From an uncultured Clostridiaceae bacterium (GTDB lineage: Bacteria; Bacillota; Clostridia; TANB77; CAG-508): a DNA stretch of 31,381 nucleotides. Below are positions 7,847 to 17,000 of this stretch, in pieces. Below the pieces are notes generated by a model that saw nothing but the letters and a program-made list of their open reading frames with translations, was not told the DNA's origin and ran no database searches. Location of the stretch: the NCBI GenBank assembly GCA_905198755.1, contig CAJKDR010000003.1:1-31381 (forward strand), given 5' to 3'. Both the position numbers and the translations under genes were made by a program. How positions within the stretch are numbered: the stretch's first letter is position 1; the number at the start of each line of letters is the position of its first letter.

Positions 7847-8626
7847 TTAACTATTGATTGCTCTTGCTTTTATTATTGTTCTTTGTTTACCTGTCATTGT
7901 ACATGTTATTAACGTTATTTCTGTTTTTCCATTTGTTAATTGACTAGTACATTTTAAATCATCTGGTTCTACTACATAATTTGCATATACTCTATATTCT
8001 AAGGTTTTATTATTTGGATCTGTTACATATATTGTATCTCCATTTTTCAGATTAGAACATTTACTAAAGAATCTTTTATTATGATAGTTATGTCCTACTA
8101 TACAGAAATTTCCTGGATTATTTGCTTCAGGTCCCCAATATTTTACTACTGATATTTTTAGTAAATCTTCTACCGTTTTACTGCTTGTGTCATCACTATA
8201 TATTACTGGATATGTTATATTTATTGAAGGTATATTTATGACTGCTACTGTTCCATATTCCGCACCTGCATCTGTTTTATATTTTTTGCCATCTAACATT
8301 GCTGCTCTATTTGCTTTAATTAAATCATCCAGATTTACTTCTTCTCCTGTATCATTTGTATCATCCAAAACTACAACTAATACATTGTCTTGTAATTTTA
8401 TTGTTGAGTCATTTTCTACTTGTGCTTCTTGTTGGTTTATATCTATTTGTGATAAAATCTCATCTGATTTATCTGATGAATCTCTTTCATATACGCCATA
8501 AATGTAATAGCCAAAAAGAGCTATAACAAGAATAATAGAAATTATAAAGTTAAACTTATATATTTTCTTTTTCTTTTTTAGCTCTGGAGTAACATATAAT
8601 TTTTCACTAACTAATATTTGATTCAT
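7847..8626 (-). CDS. Sortase (N-terminally anchored cysteine transpeptidase)
   Basis: Cuts cell-wall sorting signals between Thr and Gly and joins the protein to peptidoglycan. Residues 18-27 are basic, followed by one membrane segment (about 26-45), an acidic stalk (45-120) and the sortase beta-barrel (about 122-256). Catalytic residues are His179 (GHNYHN), Cys242 (TLITCT) and Arg249 (KQRTIIKAR). There is no C-terminal membrane segment or lid, which argues against a pilin-polymerising class C enzyme. The class is uncertain, with class B- or D-like clostridial enzymes most similar by eye. It follows four large surface genes, two of which end in HPPTG, close to the (S/P)PXTG type described for Clostridioides difficile SrtB, so these are its likely substrates. 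It has its own promoter. Confidence 0.92.
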   Translation of the reverse strand: MNQILVSEKLYVTPELKKKKKIYKFNFIISIILVIALFGYYIYGVYERDSSDKSDEILSQIDINQQEAQVENDSTIKLQDNVLVVVLDDTNDTGEEVNLDDLIKANRAAMLDGKKYKTDAGAEYGTVAVINIPSINITYPVIYSDDTSSKTVEDLLKISVVKYWGPEANNPGNFCIVGHNYHNKRFFSKCSNLKNGDTIYVTDPNNKTLEYRVYANYVVEPDDLKCTSQLTNGKTEITLITCTMTGKQRTIIKARAINS

Positions 8627-8648
8627 CTTCGTTTTCTCCCTATTTAAT

Positions 8649-8676
8649 ATTATAGCATGTTTTGTTTTATTTTCAA
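8649..8676 (-). promoter_or_regulatory. Promoter of the sortase gene, extended -10 type
   Basis: On the minus strand TTGAAA (-35, 8671-8676), a 16-base spacer ending in TGC, and a perfect TATAAT (-10, 8649-8654). The TG dinucleotide makes it an extended -10. The predicted leader is about 15 nt and carries GGGAG before the ATG. Together with the hairpin at 8710-8749 this uncouples the sortase from the surface-protein transcript. Confidence 0.72.
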
Positions 8677-8709
8677 ATAGGTTCTATTAAAAAAGTAAAA
8701 TTTTACAGT

Positions 8710-8749
8710 AAACAATAAATCGATAGGATTACCTATCGATTTATTGTTT
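8710..8749 (-). terminator. 18-bp hairpin after the B2 surface gene
   Basis: A perfect 18-bp stem (8710-8727 with 8732-8749) with a 4-base loop starts 5 bases past the B2 stop. The minus strand then reads TTGTTT and later a run of six T, so the tail is imperfect. It probably ends or stabilises the surface-protein transcript. The small palindrome GTAAAATTTTAC (8695-8706) followed by T6 may help. Confidence 0.75.
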
Positions 8750-8753
8750 TATT

Positions 8754-11700
8754 TTAGTCTTTTTTTATAGCATATTTTTTTATTAATACTACTCCGCTTG
8801 CTAATACTGCTAAAGATATTACTGCTATTACACTATAAAGTATGACATTATTTGCACCTGTTGGTGGGTGTATTGTTATTGTTTCTGATGTTTTACTATC
8901 ATGTTGTCTACCTGATAATATAATGTATCTATCTGTTGTCCTTACTCTATCTCTGAATGAGAATTTCTTTGTTGGGTCTGTATTTGTGTTAGAATATTCT
9001 ATACCTGTTATTTCTACTGAGTTATTATATTCATATGTATTTATACTACTTGTTATTATATTTTCAACAGTTGTATCTGTTGCAGATATAGTTTTTTCTA
9101 ATGTGATTGGTACTGTTGTACCCTCTTTACTTTTTAATAATGGATTACCTTCTTTTGCTTTTACGATTGTTGTATAAATTGTTCCTTCTGGATCTAATGT
9201 TCCTGAACGTGTTTCTGTTATTTCTTCGCCTTTAGAGTTGATATATTTAGATTGTTTTGTATAACTTTCTTTTGCATGTTCATAGTCTGTTAGTTCCCAA
9301 TATTTGCTATTCTCTCCTAAGTCATTATTATATGATAAATCATTATCAATATAATCTACTAATCCCATTATTGTTGCCTCTACACCTTCTTCTCCATTAA
9401 AGTTTTTCTCAACTGTTATTATAGAAGATATATTATAATTTACTTCTAGTCTTGCGCCCTGTAATTTTTCGTCTTCAATACTTACATCTATTAATGATGA
9501 ATCTGATGTTGCTAATATATTACCAGCTGTTATTTTCCATTCTCCGTTTTCTTGCTTTGCAGCACTTGCTATAATATTAGTTCCTGCTGAATCCTTTATT
9601 GTGAATGAACTTATATGTTTTTGCAAATCTACTGTTGTTATCGGAACTTCTGCTATACCAAAGTTCATTCCTGTTATGTTGTATGATTCAAATTTAGTAT
9701 TTTGTTTACATTCATTATTTATTAAGTTAGTTTTTTCTACAGTTATATTCATTTTTGGTGTATTTGCATACATTTGTGTTATATCTGCAATTTCTTTAGC
9801 TACCTTATTGTTTTCTTGTTTTCCTGCTTTTGCATTATTTAATACTGTCATTTGAGCATCACTAAAGTCTACAACTGTTTCAGAAACTTTCTGTCTTCTT
9901 GCAATATCGTCTGTTCCTGTTGATACTTTTTCTGTTTCATTATATACATACCAGTAATCTTCTGTATTATTTAGTTTTTTAGCTCCATATGTTCCAATAT
10001 TATTTGTAGATTGGAAATCCTCTCCATTATATGATTTTTTATTTTGGTTATTTCCAGCTTCTCCATACAAGAATGTTCCATCTATATTACCATAGTTATA
10101 ATGTACAATATAATTTCCTGGTAAGAAATCTGAGAATTTATATGTTCCATCATCATTTGTTGTTGTTCTATATCTTACTACATAGTCCTTTCCAACTTTT
10201 TCCATTAATTCTACTGTGATTTTTCCAACCCTATTTTCATCATCCTGCATTATACCATCACCAGTTCTGATTTTATCATTATTTACCGTTGTTTTGTCCT
10301 CAAATGCTGTACCTTCTAATGTTCTTCCATTGTCTGATGATGTATAGTAAAGTGTTGGAGTTGCATGTGTGTCATCCTCATATTTTAGTTCTGACAAATT
10401 ATTTCCTTCAAAGTAGTAGTCTATTGTTGATGGATTTCCTCCAGTTGTTGGTGTGTTTTGATTTATTGTTGTAGTTAATCTTACTTGTTCTTTTTCTACA
10501 CTTCCTGGTGCTGAGTCGCTATCTATCAATCCTCTTGTATATTCTGTTTGTCCAGCTCCACTTCTTGTTGTATATTCATATATTTCTGCTAGGTTATATG
10601 TTGGTATTTTTGTTTTTGCTCCAGTAACTAATTCTGATAATGTACTTGTTGGATCATTTAATGTATACACTACATATATATCCATTGTTGCAAATTGAGT
10701 TAAATTTGTTCCAGGTGTTGTAATTATTATTGATTTATAGTTTGTTCCGCTATTTCCATTTGTTGTATTTAGCTCACTATTATCAGATGAATATGCTTTT
10801 TTGAAAGTATATCTATTATCATAATAATTTGTAATTTTTGTTGCTGTTCCATCTGTTTGTGATTCATTTGTTACAGTTATTTTGTATGTTACTTCAATTC
10901 CTAAACCTGTTTTATCGTATTTATTTACGGCATTTTGGTTTGCTGTATTAACATCTAAATCTGTTTTTCTTACTTCTTGAGTAATTTCTCCAACTGTACC
11001 TGTTCTTGCTTCACTTGCAAAATTTGCTGTATCTTCTGCAACTGATATGTCTGCTTTTCTTACAGTTACTTTATTGCTATTATAATTATATGTTCCTGTT
11101 TCACCATTTACAGTTACATTTGTTGAATATACATCTGAAGTTAGTGCTAAATCAAATACATCTTTTCCTCTTAATCCTAAGTTAACATGTTTTAACTGTG
11201 ATTCTAGACTCTCTGTATTTGATAAACTTATTTTGTTTGTAGAAGATTGAATTCCCATTGTTTTCTCATTATAAATATGATTTGATTGTGGATTAAATTC
11301 TTCTTCATTTTTTGTTGTATATTCTATGCCACTACCGTTGTTTATTGTAGAAAATCTATTGTTAAAGTCTTGTCTTGATTCTTCTACTTTTCCATTATCT
11401 TCTTTTGCATTAGAATCTTTATCATTATTTGATGTAACATCTGCAAATATTGTTGATGTATATGTTATTCCATCATATGTAAATCTTACATAGTATGAAT
11501 AGTAGCTGTTTTCTTTCCAATAATTTGATCCATGTTCTACTGTTCCTGAATAATCACTTTTACAAGTATATGGTGCTTTTATATGTCTTTCACATTGTTC
11601 TGTTACTTTATTGCTGTCTATTTTACTTGCATCAAATGAATAATTTCCATTATCATCTGTTAATGTTGTTGATATTACTCCTGTACCATCCCTGTAAAGT

Positions 11701-14057
11701 TCAACTTTTATTCCTGATAATTTATTCTCTATTCCTTCATCATATATTCCATTATAATTATCTTGTTTTTTGTCTAATGCTTTGTCATTCCATACTGTTC
11801 CTTCTATTGTTATATCTTTTAATTGAATATAATCTGCATCATCGTTATTTGAAGATGTTGTATCTGCTACTTCGATTCCATTTTTATTTTTTAGTCCTGT
11901 TATTATAGCATAATTTCTTAATATTCTTGTTGACATATTAGATTCTGTTACAGTTACATCTACAAAATATATTTTTTCTGCTTTTGAACCTAATAATCCT
12001 GATTCTCCTGTTATTTCTATGTTATTTCCATTCTGAGTATATGAACATTTGCTACCATCTTGATTATATACTCCTTGTAGTGATACTCCACTTGGTAAAT
12101 TATCTGATATTTTTGTAATATTTGCTTGAGTATCGCCATCATTTCTTACTTTTATAGCATATCTTACAGTGTCTCCATTTGCTACTGTAACTGGATTATT
12201 ATGTTTTGAATATAAATTATTTCTATTATATGTTTCATTTGATGGATTATTATTTACATTTGCTGTTGATTCCCAAGATTTCCATCTAGTATTTTGGTCT
12301 GTATTTATACCATTTACACTATATACTATTTTTTGTAAACTTACCTTATAAGGTTTCATTTTAATATAGTCTCTGTCTTTTGTTCTATATTCATTTTTAT
12401 TTGTTGGTGTTGTATCTTTAATATATGCTGTATTTGCAATTACGTTTGTTATATATGTATTTACCTTAACACTTATATCAAAGTATGTTTCTGAATTAGC
12501 CCCTAAATTATTTATAGTATACTCATATTCGTGTGTACTTGTACCACTTGCTAATTTCCAATCACCTTTTACCTCTTTATTTCCATCTCTTATTATACTT
12601 TCTAACTGATATTCTCCATATTGGTTTGAATCATAATAAAGAAGTTGATCTCTTACTACTACTTTGTCTGCATTAACATCAGAATTGTTATACACATGAA
12701 TTCTATATGTGACAATATCTCCTGCTTCAATATTTACAACGTTATCTCTTTTATATGTACTTTCTTGCATATTATTTTGTTCTGATTTAGAAACTATTTT
12801 TTTAGCATTCTTATTTCTTTCGTCTGATCTTGAATATGTATTTTTTCTATTTGTTAATGTTGTTGAATTATTTGTTAAATCTTCACCATTAATTTTTGTT
12901 ATATATTTTTGTAATGATACATTAGTTTCAAGAATAGGTATTTTTAAATATACCTCACTCTCTTTTCCTTCTTCTTTTGTTCCATGGAATACCATTCTAC
13001 TTTGTCCTTCTGAAGTAGCCAGTATAATAAATCTTCCTTTATAATTTATTCCTTTTGAAGTTTGCTTTATTTTTAGATAATTTATTTTATTTACTGAAGA
13101 TATATTATGATTTCCACCAACATATATGTAATATTCACCAGAGGTGTCATTACCAGAATCTCTTTTTATTATTAAGTTGTTTTTCCATGTTGTTTGTTCA
13201 CCATTGCTCTTTGTAACATTCATTTCTATACTTTGTGAAACACCATTCGCATTAAAATTTTTCATTCCTAATGTGTATGGACCTATTTTAGCAGTATATG
13301 TTGCTCCGTCAAATTTCCAAGAACCTGTTTCAACTTTTGCTCTATTACTTTTTGTATTAGTACTATTTTTAGATGTTTCTGTTCCCGTAATATTTACATC
13401 CTTCGCTGTATTGTTTTTTTCTTCATCTGTTAATTTTAGTTTTCCGGCATCACTAAAATTTGTACTTTCTCCCCAGGTTCCATTTCCCGAACCACTTCCA
13501 TGTCCCGGTTTCAAGGCATATTCATCAGCTTTTTTTGAATTTACGAGTTTTGAATTATAAATTCCATACCATCCACTTTTATAAGTTACTGCTTCTTCTG
13601 CAGTATTTCTTGATATCTCTCCATTTATTGTAAGATATGCAAGTTTTGCCATTCTTTTTGCATTTTCTCCTAAATTTTCTGTTTTTCCAGAATTGGCCGC
13701 GATTGGTCCTGTTATTGTTGTATCACCACCATCAATATCAATTATTCCTGCAACAATAAGTTTCATTCCAAGTTTGTTACCAACTCTTGAATTTGCACAT
13801 ATAATGTTCTTTGTATCATCGATCCTATCATAGTCCGTATCCCAATTTCTAGTTGTATAGTATTCATCAGAATTATATTTCAAATCATATATTCCTTGAT
13901 TGTATCCGCCTTTTTTAGTTATTGCAAATTTGTCTATATAGTCTCCTTTATCTTTTGTATATTTATTTCCAGATATTCCTATTACTGTTGCTATTGTTGA
14001 TATTAATATTAATATTGATAATACTATTGATATTTTGGTTTTTTTCATCTTATTCAC
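8754..14057 (-). CDS. Giant wall-anchored surface protein B2 (DUF11/SdrD-B-like modules, HPPTG anchor)
   Basis: Secreted surface protein of 1767 residues, function unknown. Layout: signal peptide (about 1-30); N-terminal domain (30-375) with one Cys in NIICANS and a later EEAVTYKSGWY, thioester-domain-like; linker; DUF11-type beta module (about 436-565); second DUF11-type module (about 572-745); SdrD B-like/CnaB-like domain (749-860, starting ITIEGTVWND); a long beta-rich region (960-1240); second SdrD B-like domain (1246-1325); C-terminal beta region; sorting signal HPPTG (1730-1734), a membrane segment and a KK-rich tail. The GTG start at 14057 lies 11 bases after AAGGAGG; the ATG three codons later is 20 bases away, so I prefer GTG. 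It is 23 bases downstream of A2 and probably co-transcribed with it. It is paralogous to B1 over most of its length. Confidence 0.88.
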   Translation of the reverse strand: MNKMKKTKISIVLSILILISTIATVIGISGNKYTKDKGDYIDKFAITKKGGYNQGIYDLKYNSDEYYTTRNWDTDYDRIDDTKNIICANSRVGNKLGMKLIVAGIIDIDGGDTTITGPIAANSGKTENLGENAKRMAKLAYLTINGEISRNTAEEAVTYKSGWYGIYNSKLVNSKKADEYALKPGHGSGSGNGTWGESTNFSDAGKLKLTDEEKNNTAKDVNITGTETSKNSTNTKSNRAKVETGSWKFDGATYTAKIGPYTLGMKNFNANGVSQSIEMNVTKSNGEQTTWKNNLIIKRDSGNDTSGEYYIYVGGNHNISSVNKINYLKIKQTSKGINYKGRFIILATSEGQSRMVFHGTKEEGKESEVYLKIPILETNVSLQKYITKINGEDLTNNSTTLTNRKNTYSRSDERNKNAKKIVSKSEQNNMQESTYKRDNVVNIEAGDIVTYRIHVYNNSDVNADKVVVRDQLLYYDSNQYGEYQLESIIRDGNKEVKGDWKLASGTSTHEYEYTINNLGANSETYFDISVKVNTYITNVIANTAYIKDTTPTNKNEYRTKDRDYIKMKPYKVSLQKIVYSVNGINTDQNTRWKSWESTANVNNNPSNETYNRNNLYSKHNNPVTVANGDTVRYAIKVRNDGDTQANITKISDNLPSGVSLQGVYNQDGSKCSYTQNGNNIEITGESGLLGSKAEKIYFVDVTVTESNMSTRILRNYAIITGLKNKNGIEVADTTSSNNDDADYIQLKDITIEGTVWNDKALDKKQDNYNGIYDEGIENKLSGIKVELYRDGTGVISTTLTDDNGNYSFDASKIDSNKVTEQCERHIKAPYTCKSDYSGTVEHGSNYWKENSYYSYYVRFTYDGITYTSTIFADVTSNNDKDSNAKEDNGKVEESRQDFNNRFSTINNGSGIEYTTKNEEEFNPQSNHIYNEKTMGIQSSTNKISLSNTESLESQLKHVNLGLRGKDVFDLALTSDVYSTNVTVNGETGTYNYNSNKVTVRKADISVAEDTANFASEARTGTVGEITQEVRKTDLDVNTANQNAVNKYDKTGLGIEVTYKITVTNESQTDGTATKITNYYDNRYTFKKAYSSDNSELNTTNGNSGTNYKSIIITTPGTNLTQFATMDIYVVYTLNDPTSTLSELVTGAKTKIPTYNLAEIYEYTTRSGAGQTEYTRGLIDSDSAPGSVEKEQVRLTTTINQNTPTTGGNPSTIDYYFEGNNLSELKYEDDTHATPTLYYTSSDNGRTLEGTAFEDKTTVNNDKIRTGDGIMQDDENRVGKITVELMEKVGKDYVVRYRTTTNDDGTYKFSDFLPGNYIVHYNYGNIDGTFLYGEAGNNQNKKSYNGEDFQSTNNIGTYGAKKLNNTEDYWYVYNETEKVSTGTDDIARRQKVSETVVDFSDAQMTVLNNAKAGKQENNKVAKEIADITQMYANTPKMNITVEKTNLINNECKQNTKFESYNITGMNFGIAEVPITTVDLQKHISSFTIKDSAGTNIIASAAKQENGEWKITAGNILATSDSSLIDVSIEDEKLQGARLEVNYNISSIITVEKNFNGEEGVEATIMGLVDYIDNDLSYNNDLGENSKYWELTDYEHAKESYTKQSKYINSKGEEITETRSGTLDPEGTIYTTIVKAKEGNPLLKSKEGTTVPITLEKTISATDTTVENIITSSINTYEYNNSVEITGIEYSNTNTDPTKKFSFRDRVRTTDRYIILSGRQHDSKTSETITIHPPTGANNVILYSVIAVISLAVLASGVVLIKKYAIKKD
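8856..8870 (-). other. Sorting signal HPPTG of B2
   Basis: Codes for HPPTG, preceded by Ile and followed by about 20 hydrophobic residues and KKYAIKKD. This is the classic layout of a wall sorting signal with His in place of the usual Leu. B1 has the same motif. Confidence 0.8.
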
Positions 14058-14080
14058 TTTCTTCTTGCCCTCCTTTCCTT

Positions 14081-17000
14081 CTATATTTCCTTATTTATTA
14101 CTTTTTTCTTTATGATATAGGCTCCTGCTGCTATTATTGCTATACATCCTATTGTTATTCCTATATACATTATTACTGATCCTGTTTTTATTGATATTAC
14201 TAAGTCTGCTGATGATTTATTGTTTTCTTTTGCTTCCGCTTTCTCTTCTATTGCTTCTATATTACTTATTTGACTTAGTTCTGCATTGTTACTGAATGTT
14301 CCTGTTGTGTTTTCTGTTGTCTTCTTTGTTAGTATTAGTTCTACTTCACTTGTTTCTCCTGGTTTTATTGCTATTCCATTTAGGCTCGTTGTGTATAGGT
14401 TTCCGTCACTTCCTTTATACCAATCTTTATTTAACTCACTACTAAATTCTAATCCACTTGGTAAATTATCTACTATCTTGTCTACATATCCTGTTACATC
14501 TCCGTTGTTTTTTATTACAAATTTATAGTTTATTATTACATTGGTATTATTCATGTATTTTGCTACTAAATCTATTTTCGCAAAGTTTTTGTTGTTGTAT
14601 TCTGTTGTTTTTGTTCCTTGTTTGTTTATTACTTGTATACTATTTATTTGTTTGTCTAAGCTTAAATCAAATATTGCATTTTCTATTAATCCTATATCTA
14701 TGTTTTCTATATTTTCATTTGATATTTCTATTTTATCTGTTATTCCTGCTTTTTTGCTTGTTCCATTTATTGTTACATTACTTAGTATTGCATCTGAGTT
14801 TATTGAGTTTGTTGTTCCTTCTTTTTGATATGTTGTTACCGTATATTTACTTGTATCAAATTCAAATATTACTATATATGATCCTTTTTCTAGTCCTTCA
14901 AATCTATATGTTCCATTTTCATCTGTTGTTGCTGTTTTTGCATTTCCTTCACTGTCTTTTACTATCTCTCCTTTTGCTGAATCATATAAGTCTACTTTTA
15001 TATCTTTTAATAATATTTCTCCTTCATCTCTTTGTCCGTTTTTATTATTGTCTAACCATGCTACTCCTGATATTGTATGTTTTGTTTCTTCACTTGGGTT
15101 GTTTGGGTTATCTGGTGTATCTGGTTTCTCTGGATCATCTGGATTATCTGGTGTATCTGGATTATTTGGAATATCTTGGTTACTTCCATCTATCTTTCCA
15201 CTTATTTGTACTGTTTTTTCAGCTTTATTATAATAAGGATCCGCTATAGAGAAGGTATTATTCATTTTTTCTAGTGTATAACCAACCACTGTATTTATAA
15301 CAATTTGCATTTCATCATTTTCTGCTATATTTAGTTCAAATGTCAAGTTATTTTCATCATTTATTGGTATAGCTTCTTTTTTTCCATTATTATATAGTAT
15401 ATATCCATTTTCTATATAACTTCCCTCTTCTAACTCTGCTTTAAATGTTGATTTATCAAGCTTATATATTCCATAATTTTTTATTTTTACTATATATTGG
15501 ATCTTCTCTCCCTTTTCTGCATAGTCTTTTGATAAATTATTTGTTACATCCAATTGAAGATTTGTTTTTCCTTGATAAATTTTTTGTTCAAATAAATTAG
15601 AAATATATTTTTCTCCTTTATAATCACAATAACTATTTACTACTATATCTTCTGATTTCTTTGTATAATCAATATTAACATCAAAGAATCCTATCAGTTT
15701 CACAGTTCCATCTTTAGGTACTTTTGAAACATTAACTGTTATACAGTTATCTTTTTCATTATAAGTAACCTGTTCTATGTTTTCTTCTGATTCATATGTA
15801 TTCATTTTCATATTATCTGACAATTTCACTGTATATGTGACATTTCTTAAATCTTTATTATCATAATTTTTAATTGTAAAAGCTAGTGTTGTAAAGTTTT
15901 CCGGTATTTTCTCTTCATTATATGTATACTCTATCATCAATTTCATCTTTGCACTTTTTACATTATTATTAACATTTATCTCTTTAAGCACATTTCCATT
16001 TAAATCTAATAATTTAATATTATTCTCTACATCTTTTGCATTACTTTTTACCGAATATTGATATTCATATGTCATTTCTTTTCCTGCAGTTATCTTAATT
16101 TCATTTTCTCTATAATTATCCCCTTCTGCTGCTTCATGATATCTTGTTTCAATATCTCTATTTGCATTATATATTGCCCCTGTTTCATATATTTCATAAT
16201 ACACAGCATTATTTATTTTGGTTGTTAATTTATATGTTTTATCTTCTGATGTATTATTCTTTAATGTGACTTTTGTTTTTAGTATTTGTCCTTCATTTAC
16301 TGTGTCTCCATTATTTATACTTGTATCTCCTGCTAATGTTTCTGTTGTTATTGTAACTGGTTCTGATGTATTTAGTTCTTTTGTTTCTGTACTAGCTATT
16401 ACTGTTGAGTTTTGTTCAAATGATACATTGTCATATTTATATTTAACATTCATATTTAATAAATCTAATTCATTATAAGTTAGATTGTCTTGTGCATTTG
16501 CTATAGTATTTATTGAGATATAATTTTTGCTTGATAATGTATTGTCTTTTACTACAATTTTATATGCTTTTGTATTATTTGAAACTTTTTCTGACCAATT
16601 ATTTGAATCAATAGAATCCGCATAATAAATTTTTGCTTCCGCATTTTCTATTTTTACTTTCTTTAATATTGTATCTATATTTGACTTTTTATTATTAGTA
16701 TCAAACTTCATATTTCCTGTAATTTCTAAGTCTGTTATATCTTTATCATAGTTATTTACTAATTTTATTTCTTGGCTTACAGTTTGTCCTTTTTTATTCA
16801 TAGCTAGTTCTATACTATCTGATGTATTTCCTATTACTCTTACTGATTTTCCATTATTTGTTGATGTATCATTTAATACTAATAGTCCTGCATTTGAAAT
16901 AATATTAACATCTTTTGTTACACTAGCACTATTATATGAAAGATTTAATGTTTCATTATGTGTTGCCACTGTATCATTTATATCTAATTCCAAGTCTGTT

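Noticed and set aside
15084..15190. Possible CRISPR array in the repeated linker
   Set aside because: The repeats are short, vary in length, have no spacers, and are in frame as Pro/Asp codons.
14458..15249. Long plus-strand open frame of 263 codons
   Set aside because: It is a Leu/Tyr/Phe-rich shadow of the A2 coding strand in AT-rich DNA, with no ribosome binding site or recognisable domain. The same shadow recurs at 27069-27452 because the DNA is duplicated.
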